A stretch of DNA of 28,492 nucleotides from positions 1-28,492 of the forward strand of contig NWUY0300065410.1 in the NCBI GenBank assembly GCA_004151065.3, written 5' to 3'. Positions within the stretch are counted from its first letter, which is position 1, and each line of letters begins with the position of its first letter. The DNA comes from Larix sibirica (Eukaryota > Streptophyta > Pinopsida > Pinales > Pinaceae). The notes under the pieces were generated by a model. That model made no database searches, was not told the origin of the DNA, and worked only from the letters and a program-made list of their open reading frames with translations. Shown one piece after another: positions 10,449-21,071 of this stretch. A program made the translations under genes and the position numbers.

Positions 10449-10460
10449 TGGTATCAAAGC
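10449..10460 (+). promoter_or_regulatory. Primer-binding site for initiator tRNA-Met
   Basis: The sequence tggtatcaaagc differs by one base from the plant consensus TGGTATCAGAGC, complementary to the 3' end of tRNA-iMet. It lies 2 bases inside the 5' LTR end. This fixes the LTR boundary and the plus-strand orientation. Confidence 0.85.
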
Positions 10461-11128
10461 ATATGATCCTTGGCTTAGCTCATTCAAAATGAGTCATCTG
10501 TCCATTTTTGCTATAACATTTTCATTTTATATTTTTTGGGGGAAGTTTTAGATAGAGAAAATTTTAGAAACACGAGGCAACATAGCGAAGTATATGTGGT
10601 AAAAATTATAGGTTCTAATTCACTATAGTTTCAAATTTACAGTATGTGGAAGTTAGGGTTTTTGACTAGTCCAAAAACTAGTCTCAAACATGTGTTTTTG
10701 GTAAAACTGTTATATCTAAGGCTTTCAAGCTCCAAATTGGGCGCCACTACTTCATATGAAGGAAGACGAACAATATAATTTACTTCTAGTAAAAATTTCC
10801 AAAGCAAAATATAAAAATCATACACACAGTAGGATGTATAAGTTTTCTCCTCTGAAAGGGACAAAAACAAAAGGTATTGGGAAAGTTACCATAACTTTCA
10901 CTTGATACAAGTGAATTTGGTCAAACCTATGACTGTAGAGAAGACACATCATAGAACAAAACTTTAGACTTAGAGAGACCAAAATTTTGAGAGTTACCTC
11001 AAGTGGACAGTTGACTAGCAAGACAAACTCCAAATTGGGGTTTTAAAAGGTATGTTATTTTAAAATTAGCATAGCTTTTGACTAGAGGATCTAGTCTAGG
11101 TGATTCAAAATAGGCAATTCAAAATTCA

Positions 11129-12440
11129 TTGGAAAGAGGAACATATAATCAAATGTTAAAAAAATCACATTATTCATTTTTTGTATTATTGACAATATAT
11201 CGAGGTTGGAAGTTGAGGGTTTTGGTTAAACCTCAGTTAAGAAAAATGGCAATAACTACATTTAGTGGAGATGAAGATCAAGATGGAATAAAACCCATGG
11301 AATGGTTGAGGATGATAAAGGAAATTAATACGAGTCCATTTTTGTTTTCGGGGTGAATCTTGTAAGTGGTCGAAGAGTTTGAATGAAGATACTACATATA
11401 TTCAAAGTGGAAATTTTTTGAAAAACTCTTCTCAAATAAATGGATCAAGGATATCAAACTAGAGGATATGCATAAAATTCAAGATGAATTAAAAGAAGCA
11501 AAAGAAGATATCAAGATGAAAAGTGATGAGTTGTTTAAAATGAAAACTCTTAATGAAACGCTCATCAAGGAGGTTCATAAATTGAAGCAAGAAAATGATG
11601 AGTCAAGGGAATCATTCAAAAATAAGGATTAAGAGATATGTAGATTATGAAACCATAATAAAATAAAACTACTTGATGAGGTCAAGGGATGGAAGGAAGA
11701 AAAAAAGAAAACAAGGATCTTGGATGAAGAGACTACCAAAATAGTTGAAAGGGAAATTTGCAAAAAGGTTGAAGAAGCTCTAAATACGGACGGGGCAAAA
11801 ATAACAAATGCAATCTAGAATTGAAGAAGGACATACGGATTTGATGGATGGCATCACATTGCAACTTCAAAAGGAAAAGGAAGAAAATATTCTAGAAGGT
11901 CACTAGAAAATACTTGAAGAATTTGAGCTCCAACTTGAAGATGTACATGTCGAATATAAAGGTATTATCTCAAAGGTGAGAGTAATCAAAGACCAAACAT
12001 AGAGGATAAAGGACATCATTTTATTTGTAAAGAAGATTGATGATATGGGTGTCCAGAAGGAAGGGAAACCATCAAATGTGAAACCATATCAACATCCTCA
12101 TTATCAATAAAAATTCCAAGAAAGACAAGAAGATCTAAATCGATGCTACCAAGGAAGAATACGGAATAATCAACAATATTCATGGAACAAGGCATTAAAA
12201 AACCATTATTTGACAAGATATTATCAAACACTAGAAACTACAACAAATTGGAGAAGATACAATGGAAATAGATGGATTCAAGGGAAATAAAATTATAGCA
12301 CAACAAGCTATCAAGAATTAAGACTGAAAAGAATCGAATTTGGATGGATCATCATCACCAGGAACAAGAAAGTAGGAATATAAGGAAATCCTATTACTTG
12401 GTTTCATCACATGTAAAGTACTTAATTGCAAATCTTCGAG
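11129..12440 (+). pseudogene. gag-like coiled-coil protein relic of the LTR element
   Basis: The frame from the ATG at 11246 gives MAITTFSGDEDQD followed by MEWLRMIKEI, like the start of Ty3/gypsy gag (F-x-G, then W-L). It stops at 11354-11356. The next frame (11408-11632, 74 codons open) reads WKFFEKLFSNKWIKD and then a Lys/Glu-rich heptad-like run (IQDELKEAKEDIKMKSDEL), a predicted coiled coil. Further coiled-coil text continues in other frames to about 12080, and a basic Gln/Asn/Tyr-rich tail follows to about 12440. No CCHC knuckle was found. Gag builds the virus-like particle. Several frameshifts and stops disable it. Confidence 0.7.
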
Positions 12441-12466
12441 GACAAAGCTTTTTCAAGGAGGTACTA
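12441..12466 (+). promoter_or_regulatory. Candidate polypurine tract region before the 3' LTR
   Basis: The text gacaaagctttttcaaggag (12441-12460) lies immediately before the 3' LTR. The purine run aaggagg (12455-12461), 5 bases from the LTR, is a weak candidate for the plus-strand primer. Confidence 0.4.
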
Positions 12467-12809
12467 TGTTATAACATAATGGAAGCATATATGGGGTTAA
12501 ATGTCTATGATATGACCCCGACAAGGCATATATGGGGTTAAATGTATATGTAATATGGCCAGCCTAATGAAGGGCCCACGTGTGTGATGAGTGAATATGT
12601 ATATATAGATGTCACGTAGTCATTGTCGGGGAGCATGTGGATTAGACATGAATTTATTGGGGTATTTGTAGGAGGTTATCCTATTATTTAAGGAGTTATT
12701 TTATAATCCATCTCTATTATCTATTTTTGAGTTATGCTCCACATTTACATTTTTTGTATATTGAGTGTACTCTGATTAGTTATTCTTCTTAAGGATTTAG
12801 TTCAAAACA
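12467..12809 (+). repeat. 3' LTR
   Basis: Starts TGTTATAACA and ends TTCAAAACA, with a TATA-like element at 12600-12608. It contains a near-tandem internal duplication: catatatggggttaaatgt occurs at about 12485 and again at about 12527. The 5' LTR has a more decayed version of the same pair, so the doublet predates insertion. Confidence 0.85.
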
Positions 12810-14190
12810 CCTCGACAAGGATCTCTCAAATCTTACATGATTGGTATCCATCCAAAGATGTTTTCTTAGACCTTGCCATCCCTTATGACTCAAATGATTT
12901 GGATTTCCACCTCAAGGGAGGTTCCAACATAGCCAGGGAAGGGAGGCATTAGACCCTTCCATTAGTGAAATATGCCTCCATTTAGCTCATAATTGTTATA
13001 TCTTAATATGTGGTAGATCCAATGTTTGATTGAGCTACATGTGGAGAATTGTTTAGGAGTTCAATTGCACCCTTAGAAACCTATCATAATTTTCATATTT
13101 ATCCCAAGAAGCTTCATCATTATGACAACATTGATCTATGTGAGTCCCTTACATTTCTCTCATCTTTCACTTCCAACATTTAATTTAATTAACTCACTAA
13201 AGGAGATGGGTTAATTAATCATAGGTTAGTGTTGCTTTCCTTGATTAATTTGTTGTCGTTTTCTTGCTTGAACCCTAATTTAAATAACCTCATTAATTAG
13301 TATCCCTAAATAACTAATTAAATTTTAAACCCTAATTAGTGATATAGTGCCCCCCCTCTCCTCTCTCCAGTTTGTTGCTCCTTGCCCCAGGGTTTCTCTA
13401 TTTAGCCCCAAAAATGAGTAATGGATCCACTCTCCACACCCCTCCTTTTAGTGTCATTTGTGATAAGGCGGTATTCCATCCCTCCTCTTGCACAACATGT
13501 GTATCATGAATCCATTCACTAGCTATATTTCGATGACTTCATTGGAGATTTCACATCAACCCTTCCCTCTCTGGTGTAAAGGATCCCCACCTCTGTTCTC
13601 CCTTCTTTATCATGCCTTGTTCCTTGGACCATGGAGTCCTCTTCCTTCACCTTTATTTTTCTTCCTCTCATGTTTTCCTCTGAGTATTTAGGATCCCTTG
13701 AGTTATCTAGGAGCTCTTGCCCTAGGTCCCTTAGACTTAGGTCCTATTAAATTTCCTGGGTTATGTGTGTTGAATATGATAATGGACTTTACACAATTGG
13801 CATCTCAAGCACTTCATGAGACTAGATTGAAGAGATGGTGGGAAGATGGCCCATGTATTTATATCCCATAGATGAATCAAGTTCATAGTAAATGATGTCA
13901 CATTACTTTATATACACTTGAACATAGAAATGCAAATAAGAATTATGCTTTAAATGAATGCAACTTAGGCATTTTGAATATTGAAAGTTGAATAAAAAAT
14001 AAATGTTTACCCTTTAATACCTTAATTTTAGAGTAATTGAATTTTACAATTTACCCTTTGTATACCTTGATTCCTTATTGCATTTCCTTTATAAACATTG
14101 ATTTAGGAGCCAAATTTATAATCTAAATTATAGTTTTTTTTTTGTAAGTTAGCTATAAATCCTTATATTGCCATCGATAAACTGTACAGA
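12810..14190. other. No recognisable gene; flank of the LTR element
   Basis: Several stops in every frame. A pyrimidine-rich patch (about 13350-13375) precedes short ORFs at 13414 and 13488 without recognisable domains. Repeated ttaattaa/ctaatta text (13170-13330) is low-complexity AT sequence. Confidence 0.5.
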
Positions 14191-14198
14191 ATGAGACT

Positions 14199-14326
14199 AG
14201 GCCCTCTCATAAACGAGAAAACAAACCTTAAAAAGAGCAAGTATCTAGAGTAATCAAGCATCTGGGCCCTCCCGTTGCCGAGAAAACAGAACCTCAAAAA
14301 ATATCTCGAGTTTAGAGTGATAATCA
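14199..14326. repeat. Imperfect tandem duplication of about 65 bp
   Basis: Unit 1 (14199-14256) and unit 2 (14264-14326) share the order ggccctc, cgagaaaaca, acct(t/c)aaaaa, and end taatcaa. It lies immediately 3' of the minus-strand coding relic, as in a 3' untranslated region. Confidence 0.65.
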
Positions 14327-14420
14327 ACAGACAGAGTAAACTAGTGTTTTTGGTAGAAGAAAGCATGGTGGGACATATGCAAACAAAGTAACCAAAAACA
14401 GAGCTAGAGAGCGAAAGCAT

Positions 14421-15201
14421 CTAAATACTGGTGTTATCCTGCTGGCCCAGCTGAATGGGTTGAGTGGTAGGATCTTTAGCAAGAGTGATTCCGAACCTAC
14501 GGGCGAATTGTTGCTTATTGAACAACAACTACTTCATGAGGTCCATCATTTCATCCAGCTGCATTAAAATATCTGCTTTGGCTTCATTGCGGTCAGTGAG
14601 CGCCTTACCCAGCACCAGTTTCTAGGTCCAGAGGAGGTTGAGCGTCTTCTGATAAAGGGTGACTCGGCCTCAGGTGTTTCCCGAATCTGGCATGAGAGTC
14701 TCAAATTCACTGCGAATGTCTTCGTCAGTGGAGCAACGACGCGAAACCCAGGCGTCCTCCTCAGCATCCAGGATTTCCTCCAGGGGGCCCATGGGAATAT
14801 CCTGCTTGAAACGTCTGGCCTTGTCAACCACATCTTTCATGACTCTGAGCGGAGGAGGAATTGCCCTGATGAATAGAGTAGCGAGTGCGGGGATGCATGA
14901 TGGCGGGGAGCTCCGAGAGGTTAACTTAGGGAAGCCGAGGAGCAGCTAGGGACAGGAAGGTAGGCGGAGGAATTACAGTAGTCGGATGCAAAATCACAGA
15001 GAGGCAGCTACTATGAGGACCATAAACAGGAGCGAAGAGTAGGGTAAGCCAAGGCCGCGTCAGATACCTGCTATTTAACACATCAATCTAGCTCAGAGAA
15101 ATCATGAAGAGGATAGGAGTCTGAATGAAATGACGGAAGCTGCCAACCAGGGAAATGAATTCAGGGTGGCCGAACTCATAACAGGAGTAAATAGTGACCA
15201 T
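14421..15201 (-). pseudogene. Coding relic of unknown family in a GC-richer island
   Basis: The minus strand reads from an ATG at 15201 (MVTIYSCYEFGHPEF) in one frame, with a TAG about 38 codons in, to about 14915. A one-base shift leads into a second frame that can be followed to a stop at 14421-14423. That second part includes MKDVVDKARRFKQDIP (from 14840), an acidic segment LDAEEDAW, and near the end MQLDEMMDLMK and KQQFARRFGI. Its three internal stops are TGA, TAG and TAG, as expected from C-to-T decay of CGA and CAG codons. Total about 260 codons. I do not recognise the family; a retroelement gag or a plant gene fragment are both possible. The ORFs on the other strand here are shadows. 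Confidence 0.55.
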
Positions 15202-15495
15202 AATGACAGGATCTAGAGGCAGGGCGGGAGCGAGCGAGGGGACGTCTCACACGCATGAGGAAGGCCGAGGTTGGACAAACAACAGAAGGCCATTAAAACA
15301 AGGTGGTGAGCGCGTGGCGAGAGGCATTAGGTAATGATGTTGGTCTCAGGAGTTGGATCAGCGAGCAGGTGGCCGATCGCATGGCCATCCTGGGAGATGG
15401 GTCTAGATGCAAGTGCGTGGCTAAGCGGCCTAGCTGGCAGTGGCGGTCCACGTGTCCTGTGGGTTGGCTCCTCTGTAGGCACCCGCAGTGGGGTC
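15202..15495 (-). other. GC-rich leader-like sequence upstream of the unknown relic
   Basis: GC content is clearly higher than in the flanks and falls abruptly after about 15495. No ORF of note on the minus strand. It probably belongs to the same inserted unit as the relic at 14421-15201, as a 5' untranslated or promoter part. No LTR or terminal repeat was found. Confidence 0.4.
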
Positions 15496-15499
15496 TAAA

Positions 15500-16041
15500 T
15501 TAAAGTTAATTACATTATAAGTTTATTTTATTAAGTCAGGGAGTAATGAATTGAAAAAATAAACCCAATTTCAACATTTCCTATACTTGCACAATAAACC
15601 AAGAAGAGTAACAAACCATGTAGTGATTATGCATACAATGCTTCAGTTCCTTGAGCATTGAAAGCAGAAAGCAACAAGGAAGCAAGTTTTTTCTTGCGTA
15701 TAAGTGCTTGCTACACCAAGGCGAAACTGCAAGCTTGCCATTAGGGGGATAATCAACAAGAAGGAGTGAAGAAACAAACAAAAGGGAAAATAGTCTCAAG
15801 CCAAGCACCAAGGCGAAGCCCTATTGGATTGGAGCTGCGGTAGGTAGAGTTGTTTTAAGCATGTAACCAAGTTAATAAATCGACGCTTGCACCTTTAATA
15901 TCATGAATCATCTATTTTTTTTCCAAATAGAGTGTAGCGAGATTTTTTTTTTTAATGATGGTTCACCGTTTATTAGAGAGCTAGTCCACTAGGGGAATGC
16001 CAACACATGCTATTCTAGATAGAGAATCAAGGTATGGCCAG
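15500..16041. other. No recognisable feature up to the assembly gap
   Basis: AT-rich flank with a poly(T) run near 15942. The phrase gagtgtagcgagat (about 15930) recurs as gagtgtagcaagat just right of the gap. Confidence 0.5.
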
Positions 16042-16101
16042 NNNNNNNNNNNNNNNNNNNNNNNNNNNNNNNNNNNNNNNNNNNNNNNNNNNNNNNNNNN
16101 N
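16042..16101. other. Assembly gap (60 N)
   Basis: Sixty undetermined bases. The true length is unknown. The 14-base near-repeat on either side suggests that a local duplication may have confused assembly. Confidence 0.98.
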
Positions 16102-17480
16102 TGAGTGTAGCAAGATGCGGTAGTGAAGGATCTTGATCTTGAATTTGTGTTTTATGTATGATACATTAGAAAAGAAAACTTAAACTTAACAAAGATGTAT
16201 ACAAAATAGTTTTTGTATTTTTTTTACTAATTAGATTAAACAAATAAAAAAAATGGACAAACTGAAAAAAGGAAAAAAAATAAAATTAAAAGCTCAATGA
16301 AAGAATGTAGAAAATACAGATATATACAATAAATAGCTATAAAAATTTTAAATTTAGAAGACAAAGTCAAATATATAGATTACAACCAAAGTCCAAAACA
16401 TTCAAACGTGGGAATAGTTAACTCACTCCAACATAATATATACAGGGACTGTATGACATTGCATAGAAATTAGTTTAGTGAGTTAGTTTTAGAGGTTGAG
16501 TGCTATGAATTAAAAGCAGGAGGTCGCGAGGTTAAGTCCCCAGGCTAGTTGTATTTCTTAATATTGTGGGCCTCGCTTGATTTCTCCATTGAGTTAGGTT
16601 GTCAAAACTATAACCAAATGATTTACTCGAGGTACCATCCTTGAAATGAGGGGAAGTGTTCAAAGGGTTTCCCATGATGTGTATTTCGTTGAAAAAAATG
16701 ATGTATAGAAACAATGCATGGTTAAATAAAAACATCTCAAATCGAATAGAATGTTTACATGGATTCATCATATTGAACAAAAGGCATATAATGGTTTGTT
16801 GCACAATCAAACTTATTGAGATTTTCTAACTTAGGTTTCATAAAGTATTGAGAATCCATGGATGTGAGGACAACAACATTAATTTGTCACTCGACCTCGA
16901 GCATCCACACAAACTAACTAATTAGTGGCATAAAATATCACCAAGTACAACTAAGTAACAGACGCATAAAAAATAATGTACCTTTTTTATAAGCCTACAT
17001 AGCTTTATCTAAGTACTAGTTCATGAATCTTCCTTTTAATACTAGATGGTGTTAAGGGAATCCTCTTAGATGTGAGACCATATGGAGATAAAAATTTTAA
17101 AAGTCAAGATTTAGATAGAGCACAACTACCTGCACTCATCCTCTTCCTTTTATTCCTCATGCAAATTCATGTTTAAAAGACCTTTGATTGGGTTACTTTT
17201 TGATACATAATGAGGTAGAATAGTTATTAGAACCACATACAATAGTTTGGGATCCTTGACCTAGACTATAATTAACTCTGTGTAAATCAAAGGTAACCAC
17301 CACTCTTAGGAAGAATAACAAATCAAAATGAAATAAAACCTTTATGTGAAATGGATTCGTGAGGCACACAACATGTTCAGTGTTTTTAATATTGATCACC
17401 TTACCACCCTTATGTCATCGGTAATCTCTCCATCAAAATCAGCATTGTGAGGTTCTAAGGAGATTTTGTGGTAATGAACG
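16102..17480. other. AT-rich region with a weak tRNA-like patch
   Basis: No coding domain recognised. At about 16480-16541 the plus strand has a box-A-like segment (agttttagaggttgag) and a box-B-like aggttaagtcccc, suggesting a decayed SINE or tRNA-derived head. Ends and tail cannot be placed. Confidence 0.35.
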
Positions 17481-18754
17481 CAAACCATTTACTCTAACCA
17501 AATCATCAACAATCATGACTCCACCCACTTTTCCTTTTGAGCACAAAACCATGGTTGTTGACAATGATGTGTTGAAAGTAATATTCTGACCAAAGTTTAA
17601 GTAGAGTGATATTGCTCCAAGTCTTCAAGGAAGCTCCTACCTCTTTAGGAAGTCATGGTATTTTCAAATTCAAAATCTTTCTTAGTGAAATGTTTCATAG
17701 CCTTGTATTTGATAACTGATTCAATAGCCCATGGATTTGCATTAGTGCCAACTTTGTTCATAGTTTGTCAAAGTGTCTCACTCACTTTTCCAATGACCAT
17801 ATAAAGGTCATTTCTTCCAACAATTCTGCAAATGATCCATGAACTATTTTCAATGCTTCATAATATTTTCATGTCAACGATCATAGAGTTGTGTAGATAT
17901 TCAAACCCATGATTGCCAGTTGTAGATCCTTATTGTATGATCATCACCCTCACTAAGAGTTCAAGGGTGCATGTTTTGAAAATTAATTCACCAAATTAAA
18001 TGAACCCCTATGTCTTAATGGGACCTTTGTGGGGACAACCTGATCCTTTTGGTGTTAGTATTCCTTGAGAGATAAAAATTCCTTTGTTTTTCTTTAACCT
18101 TTTTTAAGAGGCTATATGGGGCAAACTTTCCCTTCTCCTCCTCCCCTTTTTTCCTTTGAAATGTTATTCCAAGTACGACCCTACTCGATATTATCCTCCC
18201 TACTTAAGATGAGGTGTTGAGCTTGGTTGTTGCACATCATAGCCTGCAATTGAAAAGTCACTTATGTTTCGTTAACATCTCCTCCCTCTTATTTCTTATC
18301 TCGTACATTGGATGAGTATTCACCCATGTTGCCTTCTCCTATGCCTTTGCTAACCTCATGCCATTGTTGCCACTTTTTTCCTTTGATGGTGCCTTTGCTA
18401 GCCACATTCCATTGTTTCCATGTCATCGTCTCTTGCCCTTGTTGATGTCACCTCACCATTATTGGTGCCCTTAATGGTGTTTTCCAACATCGATTCCATG
18501 TGCTTCATGGATGACACCTCACCAACTTTGTTGCTTTTGATGGTGCTTTCCAACTTCATCACTTCATTCCTTCATTGACATTACCTTACCATGGTAATTT
18601 CCTCCTATAACACCTTCACCAACCACAAACTAGCATCATATTGTCATGCCTCATTGTCCTCGTCGTCTCTCACTTCTTTCCTTTCCCTCACCTTCTCTTT
18701 CCTTGTCCTTTTATCAAAATTAGTGTTGGTATCCCTTCTCCAATCGAGGTAATC
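17480..18754 (-). pseudogene. Long decayed coding relic, unknown family, with short protein repeats
   Basis: Reading the minus strand from 18754, one frame runs DYLDWRRDTNTNFDKRTRKE, several stops, then KLESTIKSNKVGEVSS and, 22 residues later, LENTIKGTNNGEVTS, a two-unit protein repeat. After a frameshift the text continues (VTFQLQAMMCNNQAQHLIL, SKEKRGGGEGK). Still lower it includes FAELLEEMTFIW, ANPWAIESVIKYKAMKHFT (about 17700) and TWSNITLLKLWSEYYFQH. The open stretches are longer than expected by chance in AT-rich DNA, so this was probably coding. No family was recognised; it may be a transposon protein or a host pseudogene. Confidence 0.4.
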
Positions 18755-19040
18755 ACGTAACCTTTGGTTTGTAGGTATATATCTCACTCATACATTAAAT
18801 CTACCCATGCACCTCCTATGGTCAAGTAAGCACATGTACGACATCTCTAACTCATCTATCTTTCCTTTTCACATATTTTTTATTTCATTATTTCATCATG
18901 GCTCTCACTCTGCATTAATCGCAACTATTTTTGTAGCATACCCAAGTAGGTTGTATATGCTTTCCTTACACATGCTTGTAGGAAGGATACCATGTTCAAA
19001 CTCTCATAGTTAGGTAACTATAGATATTGTTCTTTTACCC
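18755..19040. other. Spacer before the minus-strand LINE end
   Basis: No feature recognised on either strand. Confidence 0.4.
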
Positions 19041-19499
19041 TACCATTATTTTTTTTCACACCGGGAAAAAGTACTATACTTTATATTCAAAGTATAAGAG
19101 ATGCATATCAGTTCATATACATCTATAGATCGAACACTTACCACCACTTCCCCCAGAAAAAGACTAGAATCATTCCCAGATTCCGGCTAGACCTCTAACA
19201 TATACTGAAAGTTTAGGAAAACTAAACACTACACACACTAGTTCTACATCATATTTAAGCCATAAATCATGTAGACTATGACAAAATCTTGACTCAATTG
19301 TATTGTAAAATCCCCACCAAGAAAGTCCATAATAATTAGATACAGTCTTCCAAAAACATTACTAAGTACTAAAGAAATCCTCATAATACGATGTACTAAA
19401 GAAAGACCAACTGAACATCGTCATTCTATTCAGAATATAGAAAGAGTTCCCTCATAGAGCACATTCGAACCACTCAATTCCACATAATGAATAATGACT

Positions 19500-19858
19500 T
19501 CATCCATATTCAGTGCTTGCTTGGAAAGTATATCTACTCCCCCATTGAATTCTCTAAAAACATGTTAGAATTGTATCTCTGTGAATTCTACCTTGATCCT
19601 TCTAAATTTTTCCTTCCAACCATTAAGTGAAGCCACTTGTAACTAACATTTTTGGAGAACCCAATCAATAATCACTTTGAAATCTCCAACAACCTGCAAG
19701 TGTACAATATGTTTAGTTCGAGCAAAGTATAAAAGTCCCCAAAGAGAAAGTAATTCACCACGTGTATTGGTACCCTTGCAACAACTCACCTTTAGTTTAA
19801 ACACATATGAATCTCTCAATCCACATCTTAATCCACCATCCTTAGAAGCACCATCAAA
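19500..19858 (-). pseudogene. LINE RNase H domain
   Basis: One frame of 119 codons starts FDGASKDGG (19858). It then gives TNTRGELLSLWGLLYFA, LQVVGDFKVIIDWVLQKC, REFN and VDILSKQALNMD (about 19504). These supply the catalytic Asp (FDGAS), Glu (GELL), Asp (VVGDF) and final Asp (VDILS) of RNase H. Only two internal stops are seen. A linker with IFWEIWKHEN (about 20036) sits between zf-RVT and this domain. The domain degrades the RNA strand of the RNA-DNA hybrid. Confidence 0.88.
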
Positions 19859-20134
19859 TAATTATATTGGCCAATTGTTATTAAATGAAGGAGCTCTAGC
19901 TACTCTATCCCGTCTTCATCCATTCTCTTTATGTATTTCCCCACAAGCTCCAACAACATTAAGACTAACTCTCAAAACATTCTTTTGCTTACCCTCAAAT
20001 AAAAATCCATTCTCGTGTTTCCATATTTCCCAAAAAATATAACAACGCAACTCTCTCCAAACATTCGCTCCTAATATCCAATTATGAAAACTAAGTTTCA
20101 AAGACTGAAAAACCCAATTTTGTGAAATCTTAAA

Positions 20135-20500
20135 TTATTTCTTTACCTCTTGCCATACCAATTTTGTAAAAGCATAATGAATCATCAAACGATCTATAGT
20201 CTCAGCTTCATTGTTGCACAAGATCCAAATATTAGGGCCATGACCCCCCCTCTTCACAAAATTATCCCAAGTTAGAATCCTATTCTCTAGAGCAAGCCAA
20301 CATAAAAGCTTTATTTTTAAAGGAACACATGACATTTCCAAAGAGAAGTAAACCACCTATTTTGTTCTACTTCTAGAGCATAAAATAAAATTGCTTCATA
20401 GGCAAGCTTAGCAGTTACCTCACCCTTCTTCTCATTCCAAGACCATACAATAGAATCCTCATCATCTGAAAGATGTATACTGCATCGTTGAAGACCAAAA
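20135..20500 (-). pseudogene. LINE zf-RVT zinc-binding region
   Basis: SDDEDSIVWSWNEKKGEVT and AKLAYEAILF (about 20470-20385) are followed, after a one-base shift, by PLKIKLLCWLALENRILTWD, then KRGGHGPNIWILCNN and RLMIHYAFTKLVWQEV. This is the classic end of plant LINE ORF2: W-x-W, K-x-A-Y, P-K-x-K-x-F-x-W-L, K-R-G, C-x-x-C, H-x-x-x-x-C. One zinc Cys is now Trp, the expected His is Arg and the last Cys is Tyr, so zinc binding is lost. Confidence 0.85.
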
Positions 20501-20520
20501 ATATATCTATTTCATTCTTC

Positions 20521-21071
20521 TTCATAAGACCCTTCTTTACATATTCATTTTCATACTTACTTCCTTAATCTTAATGTTTTTTTATGACGTAGCCACAATT
20601 GGATTATTTGCATCACATTTCAAAATCCTTAAATTCTTATTTCATAGGTAAGTTGAGTTGCTCTTATGGTAGTTAGACTTTCTTGATCCCATCCCAACAC
20701 CTTTTACTTGTCATGTATATCTTCTCTTCACTCTTTCAATAATCCACTTTGTCTTCCACTTGCTTGTCATCATAATAATATATGGGACAACCTTGTAGAT
20801 TCACCTTGCATTGACGATCAAGACATGCATACCTTTATACATATAACAAGATATTATGGCTCAACTGATGGAGAATCCCTCACAAGAACAAGACATTTAT
20901 TCACACTATAATCACCGTAGAATGCCCCCATACATCAGTGCTTTATTATTGTTGCTACTCTTTATTTTCACTTTGTCTTCCATTGCTTTGCTTACTTCTC
21001 TCCTTCCTTGCAACTCAGTATTGTTCCCATCTCATGGATATCAATGCCTGCAAGGGTGGCAATACATCATA
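20521..21071. other. No recognisable feature
   Basis: AT-rich; short open frames at 20708-20911 and 20856-21156 show no domain. One (20938) is Leu/Cys-rich and hydrophobic, probably by composition. Confidence 0.5.

Larger units (their letters stand above)
10086..12809 (+). mobile_element. Small gag-only LTR retrotransposon (TR-GAG-like, non-autonomous)
   Basis: Two direct LTRs (10086-10446 and 12467-12809) begin TGTTAT and end ACA. A primer-binding site sits 2 bases after the 5' LTR. The 2.0-kb interior holds only a gag-like, coiled-coil reading frame. No protease, reverse transcriptase, RNase H or integrase motif was found, so movement would need enzymes from another element. The 5-base flanks ccctg (10081-10085) and cctcg (12810-12814) are at best a decayed target duplication. 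The LTRs differ at very roughly one base in five by eye, so the insertion is old. Confidence 0.85.
19045..20520 (-). mobile_element. 3' end of a plant LINE on the minus strand
   Basis: From high to low coordinates it carries the end of ORF2 (zf-RVT, linker, RNase H), a 3' untranslated region, and a short A-rich tail (minus-strand gaaaaaaaataat, complement of about 19046-19058) that fits a LINE 3' end. Recognisable sequence begins near 20520, so the endonuclease and reverse transcriptase are absent, as in a normal 5'-truncated LINE insertion. A target duplication was not found. Confidence 0.8.

Noticed and set aside
10663-10682. Short inverted repeat gactagt...actagtc
   Set aside because: Seven-base arms in the leader of the LTR element; too short to support a function.
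14659-14949. 96-codon plus-strand ORF in the GC-rich island
   Set aside because: The minus strand gives a more protein-like reading across the same bases and beyond; the plus ORF is a GC-driven shadow.
19677-20042. 121-codon plus-strand ORF
   Set aside because: It lies opposite the clearly recognisable minus-strand LINE RNase H and linker and has no domain of its own.
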